Positions 1-7,373 of a DNA stretch of 14,380 bases are shown here, one piece after another. Under the pieces are notes generated by a model. That model saw nothing but the letters and a program-made list of their open reading frames with translations. It had not been told where the DNA came from and did not search any database. Each line of letters starts with the position of its first letter. The first letter of the stretch is position 1. Origin of the DNA: Sulfurovum sp. (GTDB lineage: Bacteria; Campylobacterota; Campylobacteria; Campylobacterales; Sulfurovaceae); assembly GCA_022729615.1 (NCBI GenBank), contig DZAQ01000023.1, positions 1 through 14,380 on the forward strand, read 5' to 3'. The position numbers were made by a program, and so were the translations under genes.

Positions 1-29
1 GCAGAACCAGAAAACCCGAATCATATTTT

Positions 30-353
30 TTAGTTTTTCTCCTTGAGGAAACTGCAGCAGTAATCCGTCAAACTTACAACCCTTAGTTGAAACTTCGCAT
101 CTCCCTCCACTCGAAACTCTTCGCCTCCTTGGATGCGTTGCCACTCCTCTGAGCCTGGAAGTTTTACCTCCAAATCGCCGCTGTATATCTCCATCAATTC
201 AGGATCACCCGTGCCAAACTCATACTCTCCCGGCAGCATCACCCCCAAAGTTTTGATGGAGCCATCCCCAAACTTCAGTGTTCTGCTCGTAACTTTCCCG
301 TCAAAATAACTATTGACTTTTTTGACAATAGTAACATTTTCATAACTCTCCAT
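30..353 (-). CDS. ppnP: Pyrimidine/purine nucleoside phosphorylase PpnP (DUF1255)
   Basis: This 107-aa protein has the size and single-cupin pattern of PpnP, which phosphorolyses several nucleosides to free base and ribose-1-phosphate. Landmarks shared with E. coli PpnP are NSYFDGKV near residues 14-21, LGVMLPGEYEF at 36-46, an acidic ELMEIYSGDLEVKLP stretch at 52-66, a Trp-Gln pair at 71-72, and the C-terminal TDYCCSFL. The frame stays open upstream to an ATG at 416. I chose the ATG at 353 because a strong GAGGAGAG Shine-Dalgarno precedes it, because E. coli PpnP begins close to the NSYF motif, and because a candidate promoter lies between the two starts. The gene is divergent from the tandem paralogs. 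What follows its stop lies mostly outside the window. The family is secure; the actual substrate preference is inferred from family knowledge. Confidence 0.9.
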   Translation of the reverse strand: MESYENVTIVKKVNSYFDGKVTSRTLKFGDGSIKTLGVMLPGEYEFGTGDPELMEIYSGDLEVKLPGSEEWQRIQGGEEFRVEGDAKFQLRVVSLTDYCCSFLKEKN

Positions 354-376
354 ACTCTCTCCTCTTTTTACTGAGT

Positions 377-404
377 ATTCTAGCCTCTCATAGGTATATT
401 TCAA
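377..404 (-). promoter_or_regulatory. Candidate sigma-70 promoter of ppnP
   Basis: On the minus strand a TTGAAA (404-399) and a TAGAAT (382-377) are separated by 16 bases; each matches five of six consensus positions. Transcription would start near 370 and leave a short leader carrying the Shine-Dalgarno of the ATG at 353. That placement argues against translation from the upstream in-frame ATG at 416. No operator is evident. Confidence 0.45.
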
Positions 405-441
405 ATAAAAAGCCATTAGCGCTCTTTAATTTTTAGTACGA

Positions 442-447
442 TACAAT
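442..447 (+). promoter_or_regulatory. Candidate -10 element for the tandem paralog pair
   Basis: TACAAT matches the -10 consensus at five of six positions and would start transcription near 454, about 40 bases before the ATG at 494. No convincing -35 hexamer sits upstream, which is common for vegetative promoters of Campylobacterota. The later TAAAAT at 473-478 would start transcription inside the ribosome-binding site, so I do not favour it. The 140-bp gap at 354-493 holds only these divergent signals. Confidence 0.3.
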
Positions 448-493
448 CATTCAAGTATTTTATTTGTTAGCATAAAATTTATTGGAGGCTAGA

Positions 494-904
494 ATGAGTC
501 AAGGTCTCATCATTATGATAGTGATAGGCGTGACACTTGGATATTTTCTCATCGGGTTTGTGAAGACGCTTGATACAGACGCCAGCGAAGCCATTGCAAA
601 AGAGCAGAAAATTGCCGGCGAAGATCAGTCCTTTCACCGCAAAAACTCCATAGGTCAAACTATTTTAGTCTTCGAAAATGCCCCTGTTGAAAAGAAGCTC
701 GAAACATGGAAGAGAAGCCCGCTTCATAAGGAATTTATGCAATTTTTTCCAAATTTTAACCAAATGCGCCTCTTTGTCGGCGACCGTATTATCGATCCGG
801 AGTTTCAAGAAAACCTTACAGCCAAAATCAATGAGATCGAAAACGCCTACTTCTCGGGCACAATGACCAAAGAGCAGGCGTTTGATGCACTCAACTCATT
901 TTAG
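494..904 (+). CDS. Hypothetical membrane-anchored protein, tandem paralog A
   Basis: I do not recognise a named family. The 136-aa product has one hydrophobic segment at about residues 5-24 (rich in Ile, Val, Leu and Gly) and then a soluble, charged domain of about 110 residues. Conserved with its downstream neighbour are HRKxSIGQ (48-55), WxRSPLxxEF (72-81), FPNFxxM (85-91), DRII (97-100) and ExxYFxG (116-122). There is no signal-peptidase or lipobox cysteine pattern, so a retained anchor is likelier than secretion. An in-frame TTG at 482 is possible, but the ATG at 494 has GGAGG (484-488) at good spacing. The two paralogs are 9 bases apart and probably co-transcribed. The side of the membrane that holds the soluble domain cannot be decided from the charges. 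Confidence 0.85.
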   Translation: MSQGLIIMIVIGVTLGYFLIGFVKTLDTDASEAIAKEQKIAGEDQSFHRKNSIGQTILVFENAPVEKKLETWKRSPLHKEFMQFFPNFNQMRLFVGDRIIDPEFQENLTAKINEIENAYFSGTMTKEQAFDALNSF

Positions 905-913
905 GCAGCTTGG

Positions 914-1324
914 GTGAGATCTGAATTTATACTCCTCATCGTCGTCGGTGCGCTCTTTGGATATTTCTTTGTTGGATATCTTCAAAAATCAGAAGGGGAT
1001 GCCGACCCGACTGTCTTTGGTCAGAAAGCATCCATCAAAGAGGATGCCAAATATCACCGCAAAGACAGCATCGGACAGCCGATACTCGACCTCACTCTCG
1101 CTCCGCAAGAAAACCATATCAACATTTGGCACAGAAGCCCTTTGAAGCAGGAGTTTCTCTCTCTTTTCCCAAATTTCTCAGCTATGAAAAATTTTGCGAA
1201 AGACCGTATCATCGGGGAGGATTTCCAAAATAGGCTTCTTGCGGAAGTTACAGCAGCAGAGGATGACTACTTCACCGGCAAAACTTCACAAAGAGAGGCA
1301 GAAGAGCGGTTGGAGAGATTTTAA
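914..1324 (+). CDS. Hypothetical membrane-anchored protein, tandem paralog B
   Basis: This second 136-aa protein aligns end to end and without gaps with the upstream gene; my hand count is 53 identical residues of 136. It shares the N-terminal membrane segment (about 5-24), HRKDSIGQ (48-55), WHRSPL (72-77), FPNFSAM (85-91), DRII (97-100) and EDDYFTG (116-122). The linker just after the membrane segment (25-45) and the extreme C terminus diverge most. Translation starts at a GTG with only a weak ribosome-binding site, so it may depend on translational coupling to the gene 9 bases upstream. Its TAA overlaps the stop of the convergent rarA within TTTAA. The function is unknown. The duplication is old enough to have diverged, yet the length is exactly kept, which suggests two paired, non-redundant subunits (inference). 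Confidence 0.83.
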   Translation: MRSEFILLIVVGALFGYFFVGYLQKSEGDADPTVFGQKASIKEDAKYHRKDSIGQPILDLTLAPQENHINIWHRSPLKQEFLSLFPNFSAMKNFAKDRIIGEDFQNRLLAEVTAAEDDYFTGKTSQREAEERLERF

Positions 1325-2505
1325 ATCTCTTTTTTTGTGATCTTCTCACGCCACATATCAAGATTTTTTTCAAATCCGGCACCTTTGCTCTCATAAAAAA
1401 CGAGCGGTCTCTCCAGATAAACCTGCTCGACCCATCCGCCAAAATCGTGCGGATAGAGATACTCTTTTGCATGGGTTTTGATATGTGGCGGTACCGGATA
1501 GATCTTCCCGCCTCGCACCGCCTCTTGCGCTTTGTTGATAGCCAGATAGGCGCTATTGGATTTTGGAGAAGATGCCAGATAGATGAGCAGCTGCGAAAGC
1601 GTGATACGAGCCTCCGGATAGCCGATATATTTGACTATATTCAGTGTCGCACTTGCGAGATTGAGGGCATTTGGATTGGCATTGCCGATATCTTCACTTG
1701 CCAAGATCGCCAATCTCCTCGCGATAAATTCTGCCGGCTCTCCCCCCTCGATCAATCGCGCCAGATAGTAGAGTCCGGCATCCACATCACTTCCGCGAAT
1801 ACTTTTGATCATAGCCGAAGTGAGCTCATAATGGCTATCACTCTGCGCGGATCCTGCTTGCAGCGCATGTGGGCGGATCCCGGTAAGCGTCTTGAGTGAA
1901 ATTGGATTTTCGATCGCTGCCGCGCTTTCGAGCAGACCCAGCATCGCTCTTGCATCCCCGCTGCTTGAGGAGAGCAGAAATGCTTTGGCTTCCGGCTTGA
2001 CAGCAATCCCCTCCGTTCGCACGACACGATCCAAATACTCCTCCATCGCCGCCTCATCAATAGGTTCAAATTCAAAAGTATGCGCTCGTGAACGCATCGC
2101 GGCTGTGAGGCTATAGTAGGGATTTTGAGTCGATGCGCCCATGATAAGCGCGCTATTATTCTCCATAAATGGCAGAAGCACCTCTTGCTGATTTTTACTG
2201 AGGCGATGTATTTCGTCGATAAAGAGAAGCGGTTTTTGGAGTGCATTGGCGTAGTCTTTGAAGATTTTTCGCACATCTTCTATCTTCAAGGTTGTCGCGT
2301 TCATCTCAAAATAGGGTCTTTCGAGCATTTTTGCAACGATTCGAGCCAGAGTCGTTTTGCCGGATCCCGGTGGTCCATACAAAAAGAGGTGTCCAGCCGA
2401 GTCCGATTCGATGAGCCGCCGCAAAGGAGCATCGCTACCGAGCAATTTTTTCTGTCCTACCATCTCGTCAAGTGCGGACGGACGATACTTCATTGCTAGT
2501 TTCAC
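1321..2505 (-). CDS. rarA: Replication-associated recombination protein A (RarA/MgsA AAA+ ATPase)
   Basis: RarA is a clamp-loader-like AAA+ ATPase acting at stalled or gapped replication forks. The 394-aa product shows Walker A GPPGSGKTT (44-52), Walker B LLFIDEIH (93-100), sensor 1 STQNP (125-129), an arginine-finger SR pair (139-140) and a sensor-2 SGDAR. The C-terminal oligomerisation half contains IRGSDVDAGLYYLARLIEGG, SEDIGNANP and YLYPHDFGGWVEQ, all typical of the family. I keep the GTG at 2505 because the resulting MKLAMKYRP matches the usual family N terminus, although its ribosome-binding site is weak; an ATG at 2493 is the alternative. It is the last gene of the minus-strand operon, 15 bases after rluB, and its stop overlaps that of the convergent paralog B. 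No terminator is visible. Confidence 0.95.
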   Translation of the reverse strand: MKLAMKYRPSALDEMVGQKKLLGSDAPLRRLIESDSAGHLFLYGPPGSGKTTLARIVAKMLERPYFEMNATTLKIEDVRKIFKDYANALQKPLLFIDEIHRLSKNQQEVLLPFMENNSALIMGASTQNPYYSLTAAMRSRAHTFEFEPIDEAAMEEYLDRVVRTEGIAVKPEAKAFLLSSSSGDARAMLGLLESAAAIENPISLKTLTGIRPHALQAGSAQSDSHYELTSAMIKSIRGSDVDAGLYYLARLIEGGEPAEFIARRLAILASEDIGNANPNALNLASATLNIVKYIGYPEARITLSQLLIYLASSPKSNSAYLAINKAQEAVRGGKIYPVPPHIKTHAKEYLYPHDFGGWVEQVYLERPLVFYESKGAGFEKNLDMWREKITKKEI

Positions 2506-2520
2506 AGATTTTCCATCAGA

Positions 2521-3321
2521 CTAATTGGGTCTTTTAGACTCTTTGCGAGCGGGCTCTTTGGCGGATTGGTTTTGCTTGAGAAATTTATGCAGATCGTCGT
2601 ACTCTCTGCGGGTGAAATAGCGCGTCTTATTGGTTGGAAGGTTGTTGAGCTCGATCTCCCCGAAGGCAACGCGTTTTAGATCCAAAATCTCCGCCCCGAA
2701 ATGGGCAAAAAAGCGCCGCAGCTCCCTATTTTGACCCTCCGAGATGGTCACTCTGAGCTTGGTAAAGCTGCTATTGCCCTCATTGCGCAGCTCGAAGGAG
2801 ACAAACGGCTTGAAGCTCATCGATGTGATTTTGCTGCTGCTGTGCGCCCCCGCCCTTGCGTCGCCGAGCTCCATCCCCTCACTCATCGCTGTTATCATCT
2901 CTTCACTCACGGGTTTGTCGATTTTGAGGTTATAGGTTCGCGGCAGCTGACTGCGCATCAACAGATCAGCGACACTGGGCGAATCGGTGAGTATCAGCAC
3001 ACCTTCGGAGGCATAATCGAGTCTTCCAACCGGGATAAAATCTCTATATTTCCCTGGCAGCTTATGGTAAATCGTCGCTCGTCCCCGATCATCTTTTTTG
3101 GTGACAAGCACCCCTTTTGGCTTATTGTAAACGATCATTGTCAACTCTTTTTTGGGCTTGATCGCTCTTCCTTTGACAGCTACCTGCGCACCCTCGCCCA
3201 CATCGTATCCAAAGTCTTTGATCACTTTTTTATCAACTACAACTGCGCCCTCTTCAATGAGCGCATCAGCCTCTCTTCTGGAGTATTTGCTGTTGTGGGA
3301 AATATATTTATTGAGCCTCAC
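2521..3321 (-). CDS. rluB: Ribosomal pseudouridine synthase, RsuA/RluB family
   Basis: This 266-aa protein starts with an S4 RNA-binding domain (residues 1-50, RLNKYIS then SRREADALI) followed by the RsuA/RluB catalytic domain. The catalytic motif GRLDYASEG lies at 99-107, with Asp102 as the nucleophile, and SEGQNRELRRFF at 194-205 is the family's C-terminal signature. RluB and RsuA convert a single uridine of 23S or 16S rRNA to pseudouridine; RluB is the better guess, but the target base cannot be read from sequence. A basic tail follows residue 245. The start is a GTG whose bases overlap the kpsF stop (GTGA), preceded by AAAGGAGA at ideal spacing, so translation is probably coupled to kpsF. 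Confidence 0.93.
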   Translation of the reverse strand: MRLNKYISHNSKYSRREADALIEEGAVVVDKKVIKDFGYDVGEGAQVAVKGRAIKPKKELTMIVYNKPKGVLVTKKDDRGRATIYHKLPGKYRDFIPVGRLDYASEGVLILTDSPSVADLLMRSQLPRTYNLKIDKPVSEEMITAMSEGMELGDARAGAHSSSKITSMSFKPFVSFELRNEGNSSFTKLRVTISEGQNRELRRFFAHFGAEILDLKRVAFGEIELNNLPTNKTRYFTRREYDDLHKFLKQNQSAKEPARKESKRPN

Positions 3322-4307
3322 GCCTTCTCCTTTGTCAAATGGACACTTTTGATCCCCGCATTGATCAAATCATGAATATGCAGTACACCGGCGATAGTAT
3401 CGTCACTGTGAGTTATGACCAGCATCTGGATACGATTTGCCTCGATGATCTCCAGCGCTTCGCTTGCGAGAAGATTGCTGTCGGTGTAAATCTTTGGGTT
3501 TTTGTTTGCATACAGGAGCGCCGGAGCATTCAGATCAAAATCACTCCGCATCAAAGCACGCCTCAAATCCCCATCACTAAGCACCGCTGCCAATTTTTCA
3601 CGGGAGTCCACGATCAATACCGACCCTAGCCTCCCTTCGCTCATTACGACGATAGCATCTTTGAGTTTTTCCCCCTCGCCTACGATAGGAAGCGCATCTC
3701 TTCGCATAATATCTTTGATCTTAACAAACAATCTTTTACCCAAAGAACCGCCGGGGTGGAAGGAGGCGAACTCCTCCTCTTTGAAGCCTCGTTTTTGCAT
3801 CATTGCTACTGCCAAGGCATCGCCAAGCGCCATCGTGCATGTCGTAGAGGTAGTGGGCGCCGCCCCGAAAGGACACGCCTCCTTGACAACTGCGATCGAA
3901 AGCGCTACATCGGCATATTGAGCAAGCGTCGAGCCTGCATTGGCGGTCAAGCCGATCAACGGAATATCAAATCGTTTGATATGGGGAAGTATCTTGACAA
4001 GCTCTTCACTCTCTCCGCTGTAGCTGATCGCAAGGAGGGTATCGCCTCGGCTTATCATGCCAAGATCCCCATGCAGCGCTTCTGTAGGATGGAGGAAGAA
4101 GCTTGGCGTTCCCGTACTGGCGAAAGTAGCAGCCATTTTTGCGCCCACCAAGCCCGACTTGCCTACTCCGGCGATGATCAGCTTTCCCTGTGTCGCAGAG
4201 ATAAGCTCCAGAGCCTCCAAGAAGCGCTCATCAAGCTCCCCCGCAGCGCTCAAAAGCGATTCAGCCTCGATTTGAAATGTCTCTTTTGCGATTTTGAGCA
4301 AATCCAT
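3318..4307 (-). CDS. kpsF: D-arabinose-5-phosphate isomerase (KpsF/GutQ/KdsD family)
   Basis: The enzyme interconverts D-ribulose-5-phosphate and D-arabinose-5-phosphate, the first step toward Kdo for lipopolysaccharide. The 329-aa product has a SIS domain with GVGKSG (47-52), HPTEALHGD (73-81), SYSGES (95-100) and FHPGGSLGK (183-191), then a tandem CBS pair including SDGDLR (244-249) and HIHDL (310-314). This order and length are typical of KdsD. The frame is open to a TTG at 4325, but the ATG at 4307 is preceded by AAAGAGGT at good spacing and gives the family's usual N terminus. It lies 42 bases after rnj and overlaps the rluB start by 4 bases. I see no missing catalytic residue. Capsule-type (KpsF) and LPS-type (KdsD) roles cannot be separated by sequence; no capsule genes are nearby. 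Confidence 0.95.
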   Translation of the reverse strand: MDLLKIAKETFQIEAESLLSAAGELDERFLEALELISATQGKLIIAGVGKSGLVGAKMAATFASTGTPSFFLHPTEALHGDLGMISRGDTLLAISYSGESEELVKILPHIKRFDIPLIGLTANAGSTLAQYADVALSIAVVKEACPFGAAPTTSTTCTMALGDALAVAMMQKRGFKEEEFASFHPGGSLGKRLFVKIKDIMRRDALPIVGEGEKLKDAIVVMSEGRLGSVLIVDSREKLAAVLSDGDLRRALMRSDFDLNAPALLYANKNPKIYTDSNLLASEALEIIEANRIQMLVITHSDDTIAGVLHIHDLINAGIKSVHLTKEKA

Positions 4308-4348
4308 GACAACCTCTTTTGGCAATTTTATATTGAGAGCAACCTCAA

Positions 4349-4354
4349 ATTATA
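4349..4354 (-). promoter_or_regulatory. Possible internal promoter (-10) before kpsF
   Basis: A perfect TATAAT reads on the minus strand from 4354 to 4349 and includes the TAA stop of rnj. It would start transcription near 4342, giving a leader of about 35 bases before kpsF. No matching -35 hexamer is visible. It could give kpsF-rluB-rarA some expression independent of rsmA-rnj, but in AT-rich stop-codon contexts such a hexamer also arises by chance. Confidence 0.25.
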
Positions 4355-6485
4355 CATAAAAAATCGTTGGAATGATGATCGGATAGAGTTTTTTGATACG
4401 AATGATATGTTTACGCACGATCAATCTGATCTCATCCTCGAGGATTCTAGAAGTTACGATCTGATCCGGTTTTGCATTGAGCAAAAATGTCTCGATAAGC
4501 TGCGTGACCTCTTCGGCAAATTTCTTATCCTCTTTATCCGGCACCAAACCGTGCGTCATCACAACCGGTTTTCCGACTAGCTTTTGTGTCTGCTCAGATA
4601 TCTGGAATACTATATTTACGATTCCGTCTGTTGCCAGCTTTTGTCTGTCAATGACAACATCATCTTTGATCTCTCTATTGTTTTGGTTGTCAATATAAGT
4701 TTTTCCTGTCTTGACAGTCTTGACCTTCTTGATATATTTCGGGGTGATCTCCACTTGGTCGCCGTCACTCATCAAAAGTATATTTCTCTCGTTGACACCG
4801 CACTTGACAGCCGTCTTGGCATGTTGCGCGATATGGTTGTACTCACCGTGCACCGGCAAGAAAAATTTAGGCTGCACAAGCCTGAGGATCAGCTTCTGCT
4901 CCTCTTGCGACGCGTGTCCGGATACATGGATATCGGCATAGTCTTGATAGCGAACCGTTGCCCCTGTCTTGACGATATGATTCATCATTCTTGAGACAGA
5001 AGCCTCATTGCCGGGGATCGCTTTGGCGGAGATGATGATGGTATCGGTCGGCTTGAGCTTGATGTGTCTATGCTCATTGGTTGCCATCCTAAAGAGCGCC
5101 GCCATATCCTCCCCCTGTGAGCCTGTTGTCACCACCATGATCTCGTTGTCAGGGTATTTGCCGATCTCATGCGCCTCGATAAAATACTTTTCATCGATAT
5201 CGATGTAGCCCAATGTTCTGGTAATCTCTATATTTCGCTCCATCGAACGGCCTATGACACATATTTTTCTATTGTGTTTGATCGCTTTTTCCATCGCTTG
5301 GTAGATACGGTGCACATTCGAAGAGAAGGTTGACATAAAGAGCCTCCCCTTGGCAAGCATATAGAGCATATCAAATGTATTGCCTACTGTTGCTTCACTC
5401 TTTGTAAAGCCTGTATTGTAAGAGTTTGTACTGTCACTAAAGAGACAAAGCACTCCTTTGGCGCCATAATAGGCATATCTCTGCAAATCAGCCGTATAGC
5501 CGTCGATCGGCGTATGGTCGATCTTGAAGTCCCCCGTATGGATGAGTGTCCCTGCCGGTGTCTCTATCGCCAATGAACAGGCATCGATGATAGAGTGCGT
5601 CATATGCATCCACTCTACTTTGAAATCACCTATCTCGTACTGCTCTCGTTTTGTGATAAATCTAAAATAGCTTATGTCATTTTGCAATGAGAGTTCACTA
5701 AATTTATTCTCGATCATCGCAAGCGCGAGCGGTGTTCCATAGATCGGGAACTTCATCTCTTTGAAGAGATATGCGAGCGCGCCAATATGGTCTTCATGCG
5801 CATGCGTGATCACTATCGCCTTGATTTTATCCTTGATGATATGCAAGTATGAAAAATCGGGTATCAGCGTGTCAACACCATGCATACTCTCATCAGGGAA
5901 ACTCATACCCACATCGATGATAATCGCGCTTGATTCGGTCTCAAGCACTGCGATATTGCCGCCGATCTCCCCGAGTCCGCCAAGCGGCGTAAAGCGCACT
6001 TTTCCTGTGGAATTGAGATCGATTTGTCTCCATGGATTGAGTCTCGCCTCTGCAGCCTCTTTGTTTGCCGCAATCGATCTCTTCATCTCCTCGCTTACAC
6101 GAATAGGGTCGCTCTTTCTGCTTTTTCCCCCTCTGTTTGAGAAGTTTTTCCCTGCGCCTCCGGACTCTCCGCCACTGCTCTGGTTGGTCGGTCGACTGTT
6201 TTGGCTTGGACCTCTATGTTGGCGGCTGTCCCTATTGTTGTGCTGATTTTGCCTATCGGGGTTTTGTCTATTTTGCTCTGTAGCATCCGCCCCTTCTCTT
6301 GGTTTGCCGCCTTGATTATTATTGGGGCGATACGGTTTTTTGTTCTGGTTTGGTCTTCTGTTTGGATGTGCGCCTGCACCTTCAGCCGTATTTGTTCTGT
6401 GCGGATTTGGCCGCCTATTTGGCTGGTCTGCTCTGTTGCCCTCTTGTGGCTGCGCGCTCTTTTCGTTGTTTTGGTTGTTCTCCAT
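4350..6485 (-). CDS. rnj: Ribonuclease J with long disordered N-terminal extension
   Basis: RNase J is a zinc-dependent metallo-beta-lactamase/beta-CASP nuclease that degrades and processes mRNA and rRNA; in Helicobacter it forms a minimal degradosome with helicase RhpA. The core of this 711-aa protein starts near residue 160. Metal and catalytic motifs are HAHEDH (228-233), IHTGDF (315-320), SGHAS (522-526) and HGEYNH (546-551), so the site looks intact. Residues 1-130 are low complexity, rich in Asn, Gln, Arg, Gly and Pro, with PNRRPN occurring twice (22-27, 41-46). A later in-frame ATG (codon 134, near 6086) would give a core-only protein, but GAGGAG directly abuts it, whereas AAGGA is better spaced before the ATG at 6485. 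The first 71 bases overlap the end of rsmA in another frame. Confidence 0.96.
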   Translation of the reverse strand: MENNQNNEKSAQPQEGNRADQPNRRPNPHRTNTAEGAGAHPNRRPNQNKKPYRPNNNQGGKPREGADATEQNRQNPDRQNQHNNRDSRQHRGPSQNSRPTNQSSGGESGGAGKNFSNRGGKSRKSDPIRVSEEMKRSIAANKEAAEARLNPWRQIDLNSTGKVRFTPLGGLGEIGGNIAVLETESSAIIIDVGMSFPDESMHGVDTLIPDFSYLHIIKDKIKAIVITHAHEDHIGALAYLFKEMKFPIYGTPLALAMIENKFSELSLQNDISYFRFITKREQYEIGDFKVEWMHMTHSIIDACSLAIETPAGTLIHTGDFKIDHTPIDGYTADLQRYAYYGAKGVLCLFSDSTNSYNTGFTKSEATVGNTFDMLYMLAKGRLFMSTFSSNVHRIYQAMEKAIKHNRKICVIGRSMERNIEITRTLGYIDIDEKYFIEAHEIGKYPDNEIMVVTTGSQGEDMAALFRMATNEHRHIKLKPTDTIIISAKAIPGNEASVSRMMNHIVKTGATVRYQDYADIHVSGHASQEEQKLILRLVQPKFFLPVHGEYNHIAQHAKTAVKCGVNERNILLMSDGDQVEITPKYIKKVKTVKTGKTYIDNQNNREIKDDVVIDRQKLATDGIVNIVFQISEQTQKLVGKPVVMTHGLVPDKEDKKFAEEVTQLIETFLLNAKPDQIVTSRILEDEIRLIVRKHIIRIKKLYPIIIPTIFYV

Positions 6486-7281
6486 CTAAAATATCCTTTT
6501 TAAATTCATTATGTAAGTGATGGTAGAAAGATGTCTCGGTCTCATGGGGTCGCAGGTTTGGATCCAAATCCAACCTCTCGAAAATTTTTTCGATTTTATC
6601 TTTCGGAAAGGCGCTCATGAGATTTTTTGCAAGTTTTTTGCGAGGTTGCCCGAAAGCGATCCTCAACAATGCCTCAAAACTCTCACTACTTTGTGTGCGC
6701 TCTTTCTCTATAAAAAGCACTGCGGAAGTTACTTTCGGAGGGGGCACGAATGCTTCCGGCTCTACCTCAAAACAGATCGATGCCTTTCCTGCTGTCTGCG
6801 CCAAAACAGAAAGAGCACAAAACTCCTTCTCTCCGACTGCAGCTGAAAACTTCTCTGCAACTTCTTTTTGGATCATCACCAATATAGATTGGCAATTAGG
6901 ATCCTTCAATGCTCTTAGGATAATGTTGGTTGCTATATAATATGGGAGATTTGCTACCAGATGATAGGGCTCATCCGCCAAACTTCCAGCAACCCAATGC
7001 TCAAGCACATCCCCGCATTGGAGTTTGAGCTCGCCCTTTTCGATGGGCTGCCTAAACGCAATGCTCAGATGCTCGCATAATCTCTTATCGACCTCAAATG
7101 CCATGACACTTCTAGCTCTTACGAGCTCTTTGGTTAAATCACCTAAGCCAGGCCCGATCTCTACAACCTTGAGATCGTCATCGGGCATCGCTTGGATGAT
7201 TTGGTGGATATAATAATCGCTTTTCAAAAAATTTTGACCATATCGCTTATTGGCAAATTGGGCTAAATCGGACTCTATCAT
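6415..7281 (-). CDS. rsmA: 16S rRNA (adenine-N6,N6)-dimethyltransferase RsmA/KsgA
   Basis: RsmA dimethylates two adjacent adenosines in the 3'-terminal hairpin of 16S rRNA and acts as a late checkpoint in small-subunit assembly. The 288-aa protein has KRYGQNFL (12-19), the SAM-binding EIGPGLGDLT (41-50), acidic FEVD (62-65), CGD (89-91) and the catalytic NLPYYI (111-116), followed by GQPRKKL (211-217) of the C-terminal domain. A typical KsgA would end near residue 262. The last 24 residues form a Lys/Arg/Gln-rich tail read through the start of rnj in a different frame. It is the first gene of the minus-strand operon and divergent from hisF. A ribosome-binding site (TAAGG) lies about ten bases before the ATG. 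Confidence 0.95.
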   Translation of the reverse strand: MIESDLAQFANKRYGQNFLKSDYYIHQIIQAMPDDDLKVVEIGPGLGDLTKELVRARSVMAFEVDKRLCEHLSIAFRQPIEKGELKLQCGDVLEHWVAGSLADEPYHLVANLPYYIATNIILRALKDPNCQSILVMIQKEVAEKFSAAVGEKEFCALSVLAQTAGKASICFEVEPEAFVPPPKVTSAVLFIEKERTQSSESFEALLRIAFGQPRKKLAKNLMSAFPKDKIEKIFERLDLDPNLRPHETETSFYHHLHNEFKKDILDGEQPKQRKERAATRGQQSRPAK

Positions 7282-7314
7282 ACTATAAAATGCCTTAATC
7301 TAGGGATATTTCTG

Positions 7315-7320
7315 TATAAT
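7315..7320 (+). promoter_or_regulatory. -10 element of hisF promoter, with overlapping divergent -10 for rsmA
   Basis: A perfect TATAAT lies 54 bases before the hisF ATG and would start transcription near 7327. No good -35 hexamer is visible. On the opposite strand TATTAT (7321-7316) overlaps it almost exactly and could serve rsmA, so polymerase could not occupy both at once. The 92-bp gap 7282-7373 contains no other signal I recognise apart from the strong hisF ribosome-binding site AAAGGGAG at 7361-7368. Confidence 0.45.
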
Positions 7321-7373
7321 ATTAGCATAAAGAGTGAAATATCTTATTAAAATCGATTTCAAAGGGAGCGGAT

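Noticed and set aside
354..416. N-terminal extension of PpnP from the ATG at 416.
   Set aside because: The later ATG has a much better ribosome-binding site, matches family length, and lies downstream of the candidate promoter.
377..495. An 11-bp inverted repeat (GAGGCTAGAAT on minus at 387-377 and on plus at 485-495) flanking the divergent gap, as an operator.
   Set aside because: One copy is explained by the ppnP -10 region and the other by the ribosome-binding site and start codon. The spacing of about 100 bp and lack of further copies favour coincidence.
5761..6503. Long open frames on the plus strand opposite the rnj N-terminal region.
   Set aside because: They are shadows of the low-complexity Asn/Gln/Arg codons on the minus strand. 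The apparent hydrophobic runs are reverse complements of that composition.
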